Source of the DNA: Aselliscus stoliczkanus
Lineage: Eukaryota > Chordata > Mammalia > Chiroptera > Hipposideridae
Reading direction: 5' to 3'
Length of the DNA: 64,000 nucleotides
Assembly (NCBI GenBank): GCA_033961575.1
Contig: CM066737.1
Span: 44,740,771 to 44,804,770 of the forward strand
Under the pieces are notes generated by a model. That model did no database searches. It was not told the origin of the DNA and saw nothing but the letters and a program-made list of their open reading frames with translations. Positions 11,673-22,605 of this stretch are shown here, piece after piece; positions within the stretch are counted from its first letter, which is position 1; each line of letters begins with the position of its first letter. A program made the translations under genes and the position numbers.

Positions 11673-14600
11673 ATACGTTCTTTTCAAGTGCACATGGAAC
11701 ATTTTCTAAGATAGACCACATGTTAGGCCACAAAACAAGTCTCAATAAATTTAAGAAGATTGAAATCATTTCAACTGTATTCTCTGACCACAATGCTATG
11801 AAACTAGAAATCAATTATAAGAAGAAATCCGGGAAACTGACAAATAAATGGAGGCGAAACAATATGCTATTAAATAGTGAGTGGGTCACAAATGAGATCA
11901 AGGAGGAAATCAAAAGATACCTCGAGACAAACGAAAATGAAAAAACCACGACCCCAAATCTCTGGGATGCAGTGAAAGCAGTTCTAAGAGGGAAGTTTAT
12001 AGCAGTGCAGGCCTACCTAAAGAAGGAAGAAAAATCTCAAACAACAGGTTATCCTTACACCTAAGGGAAATGGAAAAAGAACAGCAAAAGAGGCCCAAGG
12101 GGAGTACAAGAATGGAGATAATAAAGACCAGAGCAGAAATAAACAATATAGAGAACAGAAAAACAATTCAAAAGATCAATGAAACCAAGAGCTGGTTTCT
12201 TGAGAAGATAAACAAAATTGACAAACCTCTAGCCAGGCTCATCAAAAAAAAAAAAGAGAAAGGACTCAAATTAGCAAAATCAGGAATGAAAGAGGGGAAA
12301 TGACTACAGACATCACAGAAATACAAAAAATTCTAAGAAATTACTATGAGCAACTATATGCCAACAAATTTGACAATCTGGAAGAGATGGATAATTTTCT
12401 AGAAGCATACAACCCTCCAAAGCTAACGCAAGAAAAAACAGAAAATCTAAATAGCCTGATTACTACCAAGGAAATTGAATCAGTAATTGACAAGCTCCCA
12501 AAAAACAAAAGCCCTGGACCAGACGGCTTCACAAGTGAATTTTATCAAACATTCAAATAAGAACTATCACCTACACTTCTCCAACTCTGCCAAAAAATCC
12601 AGAAGGAGGGAAGGCTCCCAAACTCTTTTTATGAAGCCACTATCACCCTGATTCCAAAACCAGATAAAGACATCACAAAAAAGGAAAACTACAGGCCAAT
12701 CTCCCTGATGAATATAGATGCAAAAATTCTCAATAAAATATTAGCAAACAGAATTCAGCAATATATTAAGAAGATCATACATCATGATCAAGTGGGATTC
12801 ATCCCTAGTGCGCAAGGCTGTTTCAACATCCGTAAATCAATTAATGTGATACACCACATCAACAAAATGAAGGATAAAGATCACATGGTCATTTCAATAG
12901 ATGCAGAAAAAGCATTTGACAAAATCCAACAGCCATTTATGTTAAAAACCCTTAGCCAAGTGGGAATACAGGGATCATATCTCAACATAATAAAAGCCAT
13001 ATATGATAAACCTACAGCTAACATCATACTCAATGGGGAAAAGCTAAAACCATTCCGCTTAAGATCAGGAACAAGACAAGGCTGTCCACTTTCTCCTCTT
13101 TTATTCAACACAGTGCTGGAAGTTCTAGCCACAGCAATCAGACAACAAAAAGAAATAAAAGGCATCCAAATAGGCAAGGAAGAAGTAAAATTGTCATTAT
13201 ATGCAGATGACATGATACTGTATATAGAGAACCCCAAAGACTCCATCAAAAAACTATTGGAACTGATAGACGAATTCAGTAAAGTAGCAGGATATAAAAT
13301 CAATGTTCAGAAATCAGTGGCATTTGCATATACCAATAATAAACTAATGGAAAGAGAAATTAAGAAAACTGTCCCATTTACAATTGTGTCAAGAACTATA
13401 AAATACCTAGGAATAAATTTAACCAAAGAAGTGAAAGATCTATACTCAGAAAATTATAAGACACTGAATAAAGAAATCATAGAAGATACAAATAAATGGA
13501 AACACCTACCATGCTCATGGATACGAAGAATTAATATAGTTAAAATGTCCGTACTGCCTAAAGCAATATATAGATTCAATGCAATTCCTACCAAACTACC
13601 AAGGGCACTTTTCACAGAAATAGAAAATATAATCCTAAAATTTGTATGGAACCATAAAAGACCGAGAATAGCCTCGGCAATTCTGAGAAATAAGAACAAA
13701 GTCGGGGGGATCACGCTATCAGACATCAAAACCTACTACAAGGCTACAGTAATCAAGACAGTTTGGTATTGGCATAAAAACAGGCACATCGATCAGTGGA
13801 ACAGAACAGAGAGCCCAGAAATAAATCCAGGCATTTACAGACAGTTAATCTACGACAAGGGAAGCAAGAATTTACATTGGAGTAAAGATAGTCTATTCAA
13901 TAAATGGTGCTGGGAAAATTGGACTGCCACATGCAAAAAAATGAAACTGGATCACCTCCTTACGCCTTATACAAGAACAAAATCAAAATGGATTAAAGAC
14001 TTAAATGTAAGACCTGAAAACATAAAAATCCTAAAAGAAAATATTGGGAGTACATTTGCAGACATCACACGGAGCAATATTTTTACTGATACATCCCTAC
14101 GGGCAAGGGAAGTAAAAGAAAAAATGAACATATGGGATTATATCAGACTTAAAAGTTTTTTCACAACGAAGGAAACCATTAATAAAACAAAAAGGAAGCC
14201 TACCGAATGGGAGAATATATTTGCCAATGATATATCTGATAAGTGGTTAATATCCAAAATTTATAAAACACTCATGAAACTCAACACCAAAAAAACAAAC
14301 AACCCAATTAAAAAATGGGCAGAAGATATGAAGAGACATTTCTCTAAAGAGGACATACAGATGGCCAACAGGCATATGAAAAAAAGTTCAACCTCACTGG
14401 TCATTAGGGAAATGCAAATAAAAACCACCATGAGATACCACCTCACTCCAGTCAGAATGGCTATCATCAATAAATCAACAAACAAGTGCTGGCGGGGCTG
14501 TGGGGAAAAGGGGACCCTGCTGCACTGTTGGTGGGATTGCAGATTGGTGCAGCCACTATGGAAGTCAGTATGGATGTATCTCAAAGAACTGGAAATAGAG

Positions 14601-14771
14601 CTACCGTTTTACCCAGCAATTCCACTCCTAGGTATTTATGCTGAAAAAACCAAGACACTTATTCAGAAAAAGTTATGCACCCCTATGTTCATAGCAGCAC
14701 AATTTACAATAGCTAAGACTTGGAAACAACCAAAATGGCCATCCGTAGATGACTGGATTAAGAAACTATAG
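11673..14771 (+). pseudogene. L1-B ORF2, long reverse-transcriptase open frame
   Basis: Open from 12708 to 14771 (687 codons from ATG). Upstream 12300-12560 is in the same frame, separated by a single TAA at 12558; other frameshifts lie further 5', one near an A-run at about 12241. In the 687-codon piece the RT core is complete by eye: FIPSAQG early, [12 protein letters not shown] near residue 125, the catalytic YADD at 165-168 and [18 protein letters not shown], the Cys-rich C-terminal motif, near 590-610. The product would cut no DNA because the endonuclease is absent, but it retains the residues for DNA synthesis. There is no known host role; most likely a young dead copy. Confidence 0.85.
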
Positions 14772-15412
14772 TATATTTATCCATTGGAGTATTACTCCGC
14801 TATAAAGAAGAATGAAATCGTACCATTTGCAATGATATGGATGGACCTAGAGACTATCATGTTAAGTGAAATAAGTCAGTCAGGGAAAGACAAATACCAT
14901 ATGATCTCACTCATATGTGGAATCTGAAAAACTGTATGAATGAGCAAAGTAAACAGAAACTGTCTCATAGATATAGAGGAAAAATCAGGGTTGCTAATTG
15001 GCAGGGGGATGGGAAGGAGGGCGAAGGGGAAGGGATTAGACAGCAAAAATAGGCAACTACAATATTGCCACTGGGATATGAAAAACAGTTTGGGGAATAT
15101 AATTAATAATGTTGTAAATATTCTGTGGAATGTCAGATGGTCGTAAGTCTTGTTAGGGAGACCATTTCATGGATGGAGTAGAGGTTTGATCACTGCACCG
15201 TATAACTAAAGCGGAGGTTGTATACCTACTGTAATTGAATATATATAGATAGTCACAGGATGTGGATTATACTGTGGAAGAGAGTCAGAGGAAGAGTAAT
15301 AGATATATATGATATGGGGGGGGAGTGGGGTGGCGTATTGGGCGTGGGAGGTTGTCACTTCGAGGGGTAAAATGTATAACTATTGCACTGTGTTGTACAC
15401 CTGAAACTAATT
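14772..15412 (+). mobile_element. L1-B 3'UTR with G-rich tract
   Basis: Noncoding L1 end beginning after the ORF2 stop. It contains four G-runs at about 15316-15352 (8, 4, 3 and 3 Gs), able in principle to form a G-quadruplex, and the terminal TTGTACACCTGAAACTAAT. Confidence 0.75.
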
Positions 15413-15415
15413 TTA

Positions 15416-15523
15416 TTTATTTATTTTTTTGAGGGCAGTGTCACTGGCCCTCATATGTGGGACCGAACCGGGGCCGCCGGCCTCCCAAGCCAGCGCTTAA
15501 CCACCGCGCCACTTGGCCGGCCC

Positions 15524-15554
<31 letters not shown>

Positions 15555-15647
15555 AGGGCATTGCCACTGGCCCTCATATGTGGGACCTGAACCGGGGCCG
15601 CCGGCTTCCCAAGCCAGCGCTCAACCACCACACCACTCGGCCAGCCC
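15416..15647 (-). mobile_element. Two tandem reverse tRNA-SINEs in the L1-B 3' end
   Basis: SINE one covers about 15416-15523 and SINE two about 15528-15647, separated by a T-run. The pair is bounded by CTGAAACTAATTTTA at 15401-15415 and again at 15648-15662, so one duplication encloses both. Either a SINE dimer inserted, or the second entered the poly(A) of the first. Confidence 0.85.
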
Positions 15648-15739
15648 CTGAAACTAATTTTAGAAAAATGTATAACTATTGCACTGTGTTGTACCCCTGA
15701 AGCTAATTAAAAATAAATAAATTAATTTAGAAAAAAAAG

Positions 15740-16335
15740 AGCAATGGCTTCTGCCAGCACTGTGTCTCGGAGAAAGCTACCCCTCCAGCCTTCGTCCTTC
15801 AGCCAGACAACTTAGTTTCTCCCTGTATGTTCCTGGTGCCTTTTGAGCTGCTGCCTCAGTGCTGGAGTTCAGAGCAAGTGAGTCCATCATTGAATAAGTC
15901 CATGTGCAGGCTCTTTAAGCAGAATGAATGCCTGGAACTCAATCAGCTCTCTTGTTTTCTCAGACAAAATCTCCACTGGGTTTCACAGCTAGAAATTTTG
16001 GGGAATTCATTTTCCAGCACTGGAGCCCTGGGCTTGGAAGACCAGTGTGGGGCTGGGTCCCCTCCTTTTTCAGGGAGGGACCTCCATAGCCAGAATAGCC
16101 TTCGAAATTTTTAACTACCACATGTGGGTGTGGGACCACCTCATTCTGCCTCTGCTCTCCTACCAATCTTGAGGTGGCTTCCCCTGTATATCCTTAGTTG
16201 TAAGGTTATTTTCTGGTATACTTCAAGTGTTTCTCAATGATGATTATTCAGTAGTTTAGTTGTAATTTTGACATGGTTGTGGGAGGAGGCAAGTATAGTG
16301 TTTACGTACTCTGCCATTTTGACTGGAAGCCCTTT
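15740..16335 (-). mobile_element. L1 5'UTR fragment, minus strand
   Basis: Resembles 32105-32690 (CAATGGCTTC, GAGAAAG.TGCCCCTCCAG, CTTTTGAGCTGCTGCCTCA, GAGGTGGCTTC). Its high-coordinate end GCCATTTTGACTGGAAGC is the start of the L1 transcript read in reverse. The rest of that L1 is not found on the other side of L1-A/B. Confidence 0.65.
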
Positions 16336-17816
16336 TATTTCTCAGTGTGGTTTGAGCTCCAACTTTTTCTTCACTCCAGAACCCTGATTAACAGATACAC
16401 TTATTTCTAGGAATGAATCATGATTCTTTCTAAATCCCTCAGATGACAGCTGGGTAAATGAAGACATTTTCTAATAACCTGTATTTCTGACTGATTTACT
16501 AATAGTAGTTTGATTCAAACATAATTGAGCACCTACCTTTGAGATACTGTGATAGACATGGGGATACTGTGCACCCAATAAACCTTAATTGGGGATACAT
16601 AGGCACCCAATAAACCTTAATTGATTTGTCCTGTACTATGTAAGTTTACCAGAGATGGGAAAGGAAAATATAATTATGATTCACTTTTCTTAGAGAATCA
16701 TAGCTTTAAAAAATTGTGCTTTATACATTTCCCCTTCTACTCTATAAACAGAGTCAGAATATAAATAAACTGTTTCCTATGTTTATATCCCTTTTATTAC
16801 TGTTTGAAGACATACCAGGTCTTAGCAAACTAAACCCAAATGTGCAGACAGGTCCTTGAAACAAATAAGGGCCAAGTATTTGGCTTTTTAACTAATGGAA
16901 TATCTTAGGGAAATAGAAGATTTATAGGTCTGAGCAAATGGCCATATTGAAGACAGTAGGGTAATGGACATGACCAAACTTTTACCTTAAAAGAGTAAAA
17001 CCTTGTGGCACTCTGTTATTTTTTCTGGATGAGAATAACTGGCCTTGGTTCCATTGCCTACTGGGCTGCTTTTAGGACTCGTCTCAGGGTCCATCAAAAG
17101 GTTGTCAACAACGTTTTAGTTTTGCACTCCTTTTTCTTACTTTCGATGAACTTAGTCCTGCATTCTTTTGTGCACATATGTGTGTCTGAGTGTATGTATG
17201 TGTATATGTGAATGTGTTGGGGTGAGAGACCTGGTGGCAGGGAAAGTATTGGTATGGTATAGAGGAGGGAAACGAAGAGACTGAATTTATTGGAGGAATA
17301 TTTTAATCACTTTTTATTCCAAAGTAAGAGAAAAATCCTCCAATTTCTCTAAACCTATACTAATATCTCATCTCCAGTAGTTGCCTCTTTTTTTCTTGTG
17401 GTATCTGTTTGCTTCTACCTTGCCCTTTGTTCACCATAGGCATGACTCACCATAAGCATGAATCAGATTAAAATATATCTCAAATCAGAGGCCAAAAGGC
17501 TGACCCAAAGCATATCCTCCAAATACCTAGGCACTTGATTAAGTCTCAGTCTGCTCAAAGATGACAACCTTTTCCCCAAAGCCAGATAGTGGCAGGATGT
17601 TTCGGTCACCACTATAGATAGCTCCTGCAGAGGGCAAATGGAGATGCAACAGTGACACTTTGCTTGTCCCAGGTGCTGACGGAATCATTTTCTGTTGCTT
17701 GGGAGGCTGCAAGAACAGAAACATGCCTGACTGGAGCCTAATGCATGTATAAATTAATAATTTAGAATGACTTTATTTTTAAAACTAGTTTTCATGCTAA
17801 TAACTTGTAGAGTATT
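16336..17816. other. Largely unique sequence
   Basis: No convincing gene or element. It has a small tandem duplication at 16559-16622, a short (TG)n-like stretch at 17175-17215, and AT-rich sequence. Confidence 0.5.
16559..16622. repeat. Small tandem duplication
   Basis: GGGGATAC, six bases, then CACCCAATAAACCTTAATT appears twice back to back with a small length difference. A local duplication with no coding effect. Confidence 0.7.
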
Positions 17817-18020
17817 ATGATTGAAAATACAGTCCAATGGCCAGCAAGTGACTGCCTCATGTGGGAAGAGCACAATGATAATACCAACATGGCCAGTGAA
17901 GCTACGTCCTCCACAACTAGAATGAAGAACAAAAGGGATGTCAACTTGTCTGTTCCTCTTCCTGGATTCCTCAACGCTGTTCTCCTCCCCCAATTCCCCA
18001 ATAAAATCTTAAAAAACAAA
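17817..18020 (+). mobile_element. Composite SINE, tail part
   Basis: Matches the 3' half of the composite element: CCTCATGTGGGAAGAGCAC, ATACCAACATGGCCAGTGAAG, then C-rich CCCAATTCCCCAATAAAATC. Head and tandem-repeat block are absent, so 5'-truncated. Confidence 0.65.
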
Positions 18021-18024
18021 AGTC

Positions 18025-18415
18025 CAACTCATAGAAATAAAGAGTTGAAAGGTGGTTGTCAGGGACTGGGGGTGGGGGAAATAGGGAGACGCTGATAATA
18101 GGGTACAGTCCTTCAGTTGCAAGATGAATAAGATCTAAGAATCCTAATAACATGGTGACTACAGTTAATGCTATTGTATCATATAATTGAAATTTGCTTA
18201 GAGAATAGAATTTAAGTGTTCTCTCAGGGCCAGCTGAGTGACCCGGTGGTTAACTGCCCTCAAAAAAAAAATGTAGACATGTACATGATGAATGCGTTAA
18301 CTAACTCAATGGTGGGAATGCTTTCATGATGTATACATATATCAAATCATCACATTGCACACTATAAATATATTATAATTTTCTTTGTTAATTATACTTC
18401 AATAAAGTTTAAAAA
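18025..18415 (+). mobile_element. Old L1 3'UTR (L1MA/L1MB type), plus
   Basis: GGTTGTCAGGGACTGGGGG, ATGGTGACTACAGTTAATGC, ATATCAAATCATCACATTGC and TTATACTTCAATAAAG are in the order of ancient eutherian L1 3'UTRs. Interrupted by a deleted SINE at 18228-18270. Confidence 0.7.
18228..18270 (+). mobile_element. Internally deleted tRNA-SINE
   Basis: Only the first 26 or so bases of the SINE head (GGGCCAGCTGAGTGACC) and the last part (ACTGCCCTCAAAAA) remain, joined directly. The B-box region is gone. Deletion could have happened before or after insertion. Confidence 0.7.
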
Positions 18416-18529
18416 AGATTAAAATGCCAAAAAAAAGGGAAAAATATCCTGTTTTATTGAAATTTGTTAAACTAACTCTAAATTTTTTTGGAAGTGTAAA
18501 TGGCCAAGAATATTTAGAATTCCCTCCTA

Positions 18530-18930
18530 GATTTATTGAGATATAATTGACTTATAAAATTGTGTAAGTTTAAAGTGTACACGTTCATTTGATATACTTA
18601 CTTGTTGTAAAATGATCACCACCACAGTGTTAGCTAACACTTATATCACGTCACGTAATTACCATTTCTTTTTTGTGGTGAGAATATTTAAGATAGACTC
18701 ACTTAGAAATTTTCAAGTACATAATAGAGTACAGTATTATTAACTATAATCACCATGTTGTACATTACATCCTCAGAAATTATTTATTTTATAACTGGAA
18801 GTTTCTACACTTTGACCAGCATCTCTCCATTTCCCCATTTCAAGGGATTACCTATCTTTAATATTGCACCTTAGATCCTCGTGAGATTACAGTTTTTCCA
18901 TCAGAAAGTAGGTTTTTCACATTTAAATAT
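18530..18930 (-). mobile_element. Old L1 3'UTR, minus
   Basis: TTTATTGAGATATAATTGAC, AAAATGATCACCACCAC and CACCATGTTGTACATTAC are old mammalian L1 3' end sequence in reverse orientation. Confidence 0.6.
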
Positions 18931-18940
18931 ATTGGGTTGT

Positions 18941-19016
18941 TGGAAAAGTCATGATATATATTTTCTATGTTTTTCGTTACAAAAATGCATCATGACTTTT
19001 CCAACAACCCAACATT
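18941..19016. mobile_element. Palindromic mariner-like MITE
   Basis: Inverted arms TTGGGTTGTTGGAAAAGTCA and its complement TGACTTTTCCAACAACCCAA flank about 35 bases. Short length, near-palindromic form and an AT-rich site fit a non-autonomous Tc1/mariner derivative. Sister copy at 48210-48290. Confidence 0.75.
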
Positions 19017-19169
19017 TCAATGTCTATTTTCCGGGCTTGTGTGAAATATAGTAGTAGAAGAGGTATATAATTAAAGAACACAATAATAGAAAATCACTAA
19101 AGGGAGTATTTTCAGTGGTTTTTGTATTTGTATGTTTGCTGTTCTTTTAAAAACTCTCAGCAGTTTTCC

Positions 19170-19530
19170 ACTTCTTGAGACTTTTATTAAAATATAGCTA
19201 ACATACAATATTATATTAGTTTCAGATGTACACCATAGTTATTCAACATTTATATACCTAAAGAAGAGATCACCATGGTAAGTCCAGCAACCATCTGACA
19301 CCGCACCATGCTATCACAATGTTATTGACTATATTCCCTATGCTATATATTGCATCATGTGTACAGCTTAGTGGTTAGAAATTTATATAATACAATAAGT
19401 GATCCCTCTGTCTAATCTGTACATAGTTATTACAATATTGTTTACTATATTCCTTATGCTATACCCTACATCCACATGATTACTGTGTGACAATTTGTAC
19501 TTCCTTTCCTCCTACTTTCAATCTGTGCAT
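19170..19530 (-). mobile_element. L1-D 3'UTR part, minus
   Basis: CTAACATACAATATTATATTAG then TTCAGATGTACACC and several L1 3'UTR motifs in reverse. It runs straight into ORF2 N-terminal sequence at about 19530, so most of ORF2 is missing or this is a separate insertion. Confidence 0.55.
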
Positions 19531-20345
19531 GTCTTTTGATCTGAAGTGAATCTCTTGAAGGCAACATATGTATGGGTCTCATTTTCTTATCAATTAAGCC
19601 ACCTTATGCCTTTTTTTTCTTTTGAGGGCAGTGTCACTGGCTCTCATACAGAACCGGGGCCACTGGCTTCCCAAGCCAGCGCTTAACCACAGAGCCACTT
19701 ATGTCTTTTGATTGTAGCATTTAATCCATTCACATTTAAAGTAATTGTTGAATAGATACGTGATTATTGCCATTTTATTATTCATCTCTTCTATATTTTT
19801 TCTCTTTTTGTCTTGAAAAAGTCCCTCAAAGATTCCTTGTAATAATAGTTTGGTGGTGATGAACTCCTTTAGCTTTTGCTTGTCTGGGATGCTCTTTATC
19901 TGTACTTTGATTCTAAATGATAGCTTTGCTGGGTAGAGTAATCTCAGTTGTAGATCCTTGTTTTTCATCACTTTAAATATTTCCTGACAATCCCTTCTGG
20001 CCTGCAAATTTCTGTTGAGAAATCAGCTGACAATCTTATGGGAGCTCGAATGTAGGTAACTAACTGCTTTTATCTTGCTGCTTTTAAGATTATTTCTTGT
20101 CTTTAACCTTTAGCATTTTATTTATGATGTGTCTTGCTGTGGGTCTGTTTGAGTTCAACTTCTTTGGGGCTCTCTGCACTTCCTGGGCTTGTATGCGTGT
20201 TTCCTTCACCAGGTTAGGGAAGTTTTCCCTAATTACTTCTTCATCTTCAAATAGGTTTTCAATTCCTTGCATTCTCTCTTCTCCTTCTGGTACACCTATA
20301 ATATGAATGTTGTTATGCTTGATATTTTCCCAGGGGTCCCTTAAA
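19531..20345 (-). pseudogene. L1-D, ORF2 start and ORF1 C-terminal half, minus
   Basis: Reads on the minus strand through ORF1: IGVPEGEE-like residues near 20300, LVKETRIQAQEVQRAPKKLN at 20210-20150, then the C-terminal domain QARRDCQEIFKVMKNK near 20005-19960, and the ORF2 start beyond 19700. Stops and shifts are present. A SINE sits at 19611-19697. The ORF1 frame continues at 23705-23612 and 31310-30977, after removal of two nested L1s. Confidence 0.7.
19611..19697 (-). mobile_element. tRNA-derived SINE, minus
   Basis: Reverse SINE with partial loss around the B box (CTCATACAGAACCGGGG). Duplication CTTATGCCTTTT (about 19603-19614) and CTTATGTCTTTT (19698-19709). Confidence 0.8.
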
Positions 20346-20957
20346 CTCTTCTCATATTTTTAAAAAATATTTTATTGTGAAATAAATATTTTTTTAAAAT
20401 TAGATTCAGGTGTACAACACAATGCAATAGATATACATTTTACCCTTAAAAGTGACAACCCCCTCACCCCGTTCACCACCCCAATCCTCCCCCCATATCA
20501 TACATATCGATCACAATTCGTTTGATTTCCTTCCACAGTATACTCCACATCCCATGACTATCTAAATATTCAGTTACAGTTGGCATACAATATTATACAT
20601 CAGCTTCAGGTGTACAGGGCGGTGATCAAGCCTCTACTCTACCCATGAAGTAGTCTCCCTAACAAGAAATGTGACTATCTGACACGCCACAAAATTTTTA
20701 CATTATTATATTCCCCGAACTGTGTCTCATATCCCTGTGGCAATATTGTAGTTGTCTATTTATGCTGTCTAATCCCTTCCCGTTCTCCCTTCTGCCGACC
20801 CCCCTCCAAACTACCAACCCGCAGTTTTTCCTCTACATCTATGAGCCTGTTTACTTTGCTCGCTCATTCAGTTTTTCAGATTCCACATATAAGTGAGATC
20901 ATATGGTACTTGTCTTTCTCTGATTGACTTATTTCACTTAACATAATAGTCTCTTCA
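20346..20957 (-). mobile_element. L1 3'UTR, minus, 5'-truncated
   Basis: From the reverse terminus (TTAGATTCAGGTGTACAACAC) to GACTATTATGTTAAG read in reverse. C-rich tract near 20460-20495 is the G-rich L1 3'UTR tract in reverse. It abuts a second 3'UTR fragment at 20953-21100, so two L1 3' ends are stacked. Confidence 0.75.
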
Positions 20958-21109
20958 CTACATTATCAATTACATTCCCAGAACTGCCCCCCATATCCCT
21001 GCGGCAACATTGTAGTCACCCACCTACGCTGTCCAAAACCTTCCCCCTCTCCCTCAGCCCCACTCCCTCCCAGCCAGCAACCATCAGTTTTTCCTTTATA
21101 TCTGCTTGA

Positions 21110-21665
21110 TATGATTTCAACCTTCTTAAATTTATTGAGATTTGTTTTGTGGCCTAACATGTGGTCTATTTTGGAAAATGTCCCATGTGCACTTGAGAAG
21201 AATGTATATTCTGTTGTTTCAGGGTGAGATGCTCTAAAAATATCGACTAAGTACAACTGGTCTAAAGTGTCATTTAAGGCCACTCTTTCTGTGTTGATTT
21301 TCTGTCTAAAGAGTATGTCCATTGGTGACAATGGGTGTTGAAGTCCCCTACTATGCTAGTATTACTGTTGATCTCTGTCTTTATGTCTGTCAAAATCTGT
21401 TCTATGTAATTAGAAGTTCCTATGTTGGGTGCATAGATGTTTATAAGGGTTATCGTGCACTTTCTCTTTGATTGTAGTCATTTTAAAGTCTATTTTGACC
21501 AAAATAAGTACTGCTACTCCAGCTTTTTTCCCCTCATTTCTATTTGCATGAAATATCTTATTTCATCTCTAAACAGCATATACATGTGTCCTATTTTCTT
21601 ATCCACTCAGCCACTCTCTGTCTTTTGATTGGAGCATTTAGCCCATTCACATTTAAAATGATTAT
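21110..21665 (-). pseudogene. ORF2 endonuclease fragment of the HAL1-like L1
   Basis: Contains LYLVDIFRASHPETTEYTFF and [14 protein letters not shown], part of the APE-type endonuclease. The N-terminal catalytic start lies toward 21660, in other frames. No RT follows. Confidence 0.65.
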
Positions 21666-21709
21666 TGATAGGTGCATATGTATTGCCATTTTGTTATTTG
21701 TATTCCTGG

Positions 21710-22605
21710 TCTTCCTGGGGTAGCTTGTCTACCCATTTCTTTAGTTTAAAAAGCCCTTTTAACATTTCTTGCAATGATGGCTTAGTGCTAATGAACTCCT
21801 TAAGCTTATTCTTTTCTGAGAAGCTCTTTATTTCTCCTTCATGTTTAAGTGATAGCCATGCTGGGTAGAGCAATGTTGGTTGTAAAACTTTATTTTCTGT
21901 CACTTTGAATATCTCCTGCCACTCCCTTCTGGCCTGCAGAGTTGATGTAGACAAGTAGGCTGTTAGTCTAATAGGAGTTCCTTTGTATGTAACCTGCTGT
22001 CTTTCTCTTGCTGCTTTTAGGATTCTGTCTCTGTCTTTAACCTTTGCCATTTTGACTACGATGTGTGGACCTGTTTGGGTTCAGCTTGTTTGGAACCCTC
22101 TGCACTTCCTGGGCATGTATGTCAATTTCCTTCACCAGGGTAGGGAAGTTTACAGTCATTATTTTTTTAAATACATTCTCGACACCTTGCTTCTTGTCTT
22201 TTCCTTCTGGTATTCCTATCATGCGAAGCTGCCTGTGCTGTATCTTGTCCCATAGGGATCTTAAACTATGTTCATTGTTTTTTATTCTTTGGTCTTTTTC
22301 TTGTGCCAACTGGGTGATTTCTGCTATTTTGTATTCCAAATCTCTGATCCGATTCTCTGCTTCATCTACTCTACTGGTGATGCCTTTGAGTGTGTCCGTC
22401 ATTTCAGTTATTGTTTTCTTCATTTCTAACTGTTTTTTTAATGATATCTCTATCCTTCCTTATGTCCTTACTAAGTTTTTTAAACAGTGTTATCATCAGT
22501 GCTCTAAACTCTGTCTCTGAAAGGTAGATCCCTCTGTTTCATTAGTTCCATTTCTAGAGGTTTCTTCTGATCTTTTACTTGTGACATGTTTCTTTGTTTC
22601 CTCAT
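21710..22605 (-). pseudogene. ORF1 of the HAL1-like L1
   Basis: L1 ORF1p homologue. Start ATG at about 22605. Coiled-coil residues are seen at 22423-22300 and the RRM motif RMIGIPEGKDKK at about 22225. A C-terminal piece (QARREWQEIFKVTENK) lies in another frame at 22050-21694, so at least one frameshift separates the halves. Little decay otherwise. Confidence 0.75.

Larger units (their letters stand above)
11673..15735 (+). mobile_element. L1-B, 5'-truncated plus-strand LINE-1
   Basis: Begins inside the ORF2 endonuclease ([20 protein letters not shown]) fused to the L1-A C-terminal region, and runs through ORF2 and a 3'UTR (14772 onward) to the terminus ACCTGAAGCTAATT and an A-rich tail near 15735. 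Two reverse SINEs sit just before the end. The sequence is less decayed than L1-A. Confidence 0.85.

Noticed and set aside
11522..12064. Novel 180-codon protein
   Set aside because: It is the fused frame across the L1-A/L1-B junction, composed wholly of ORF2 pieces.
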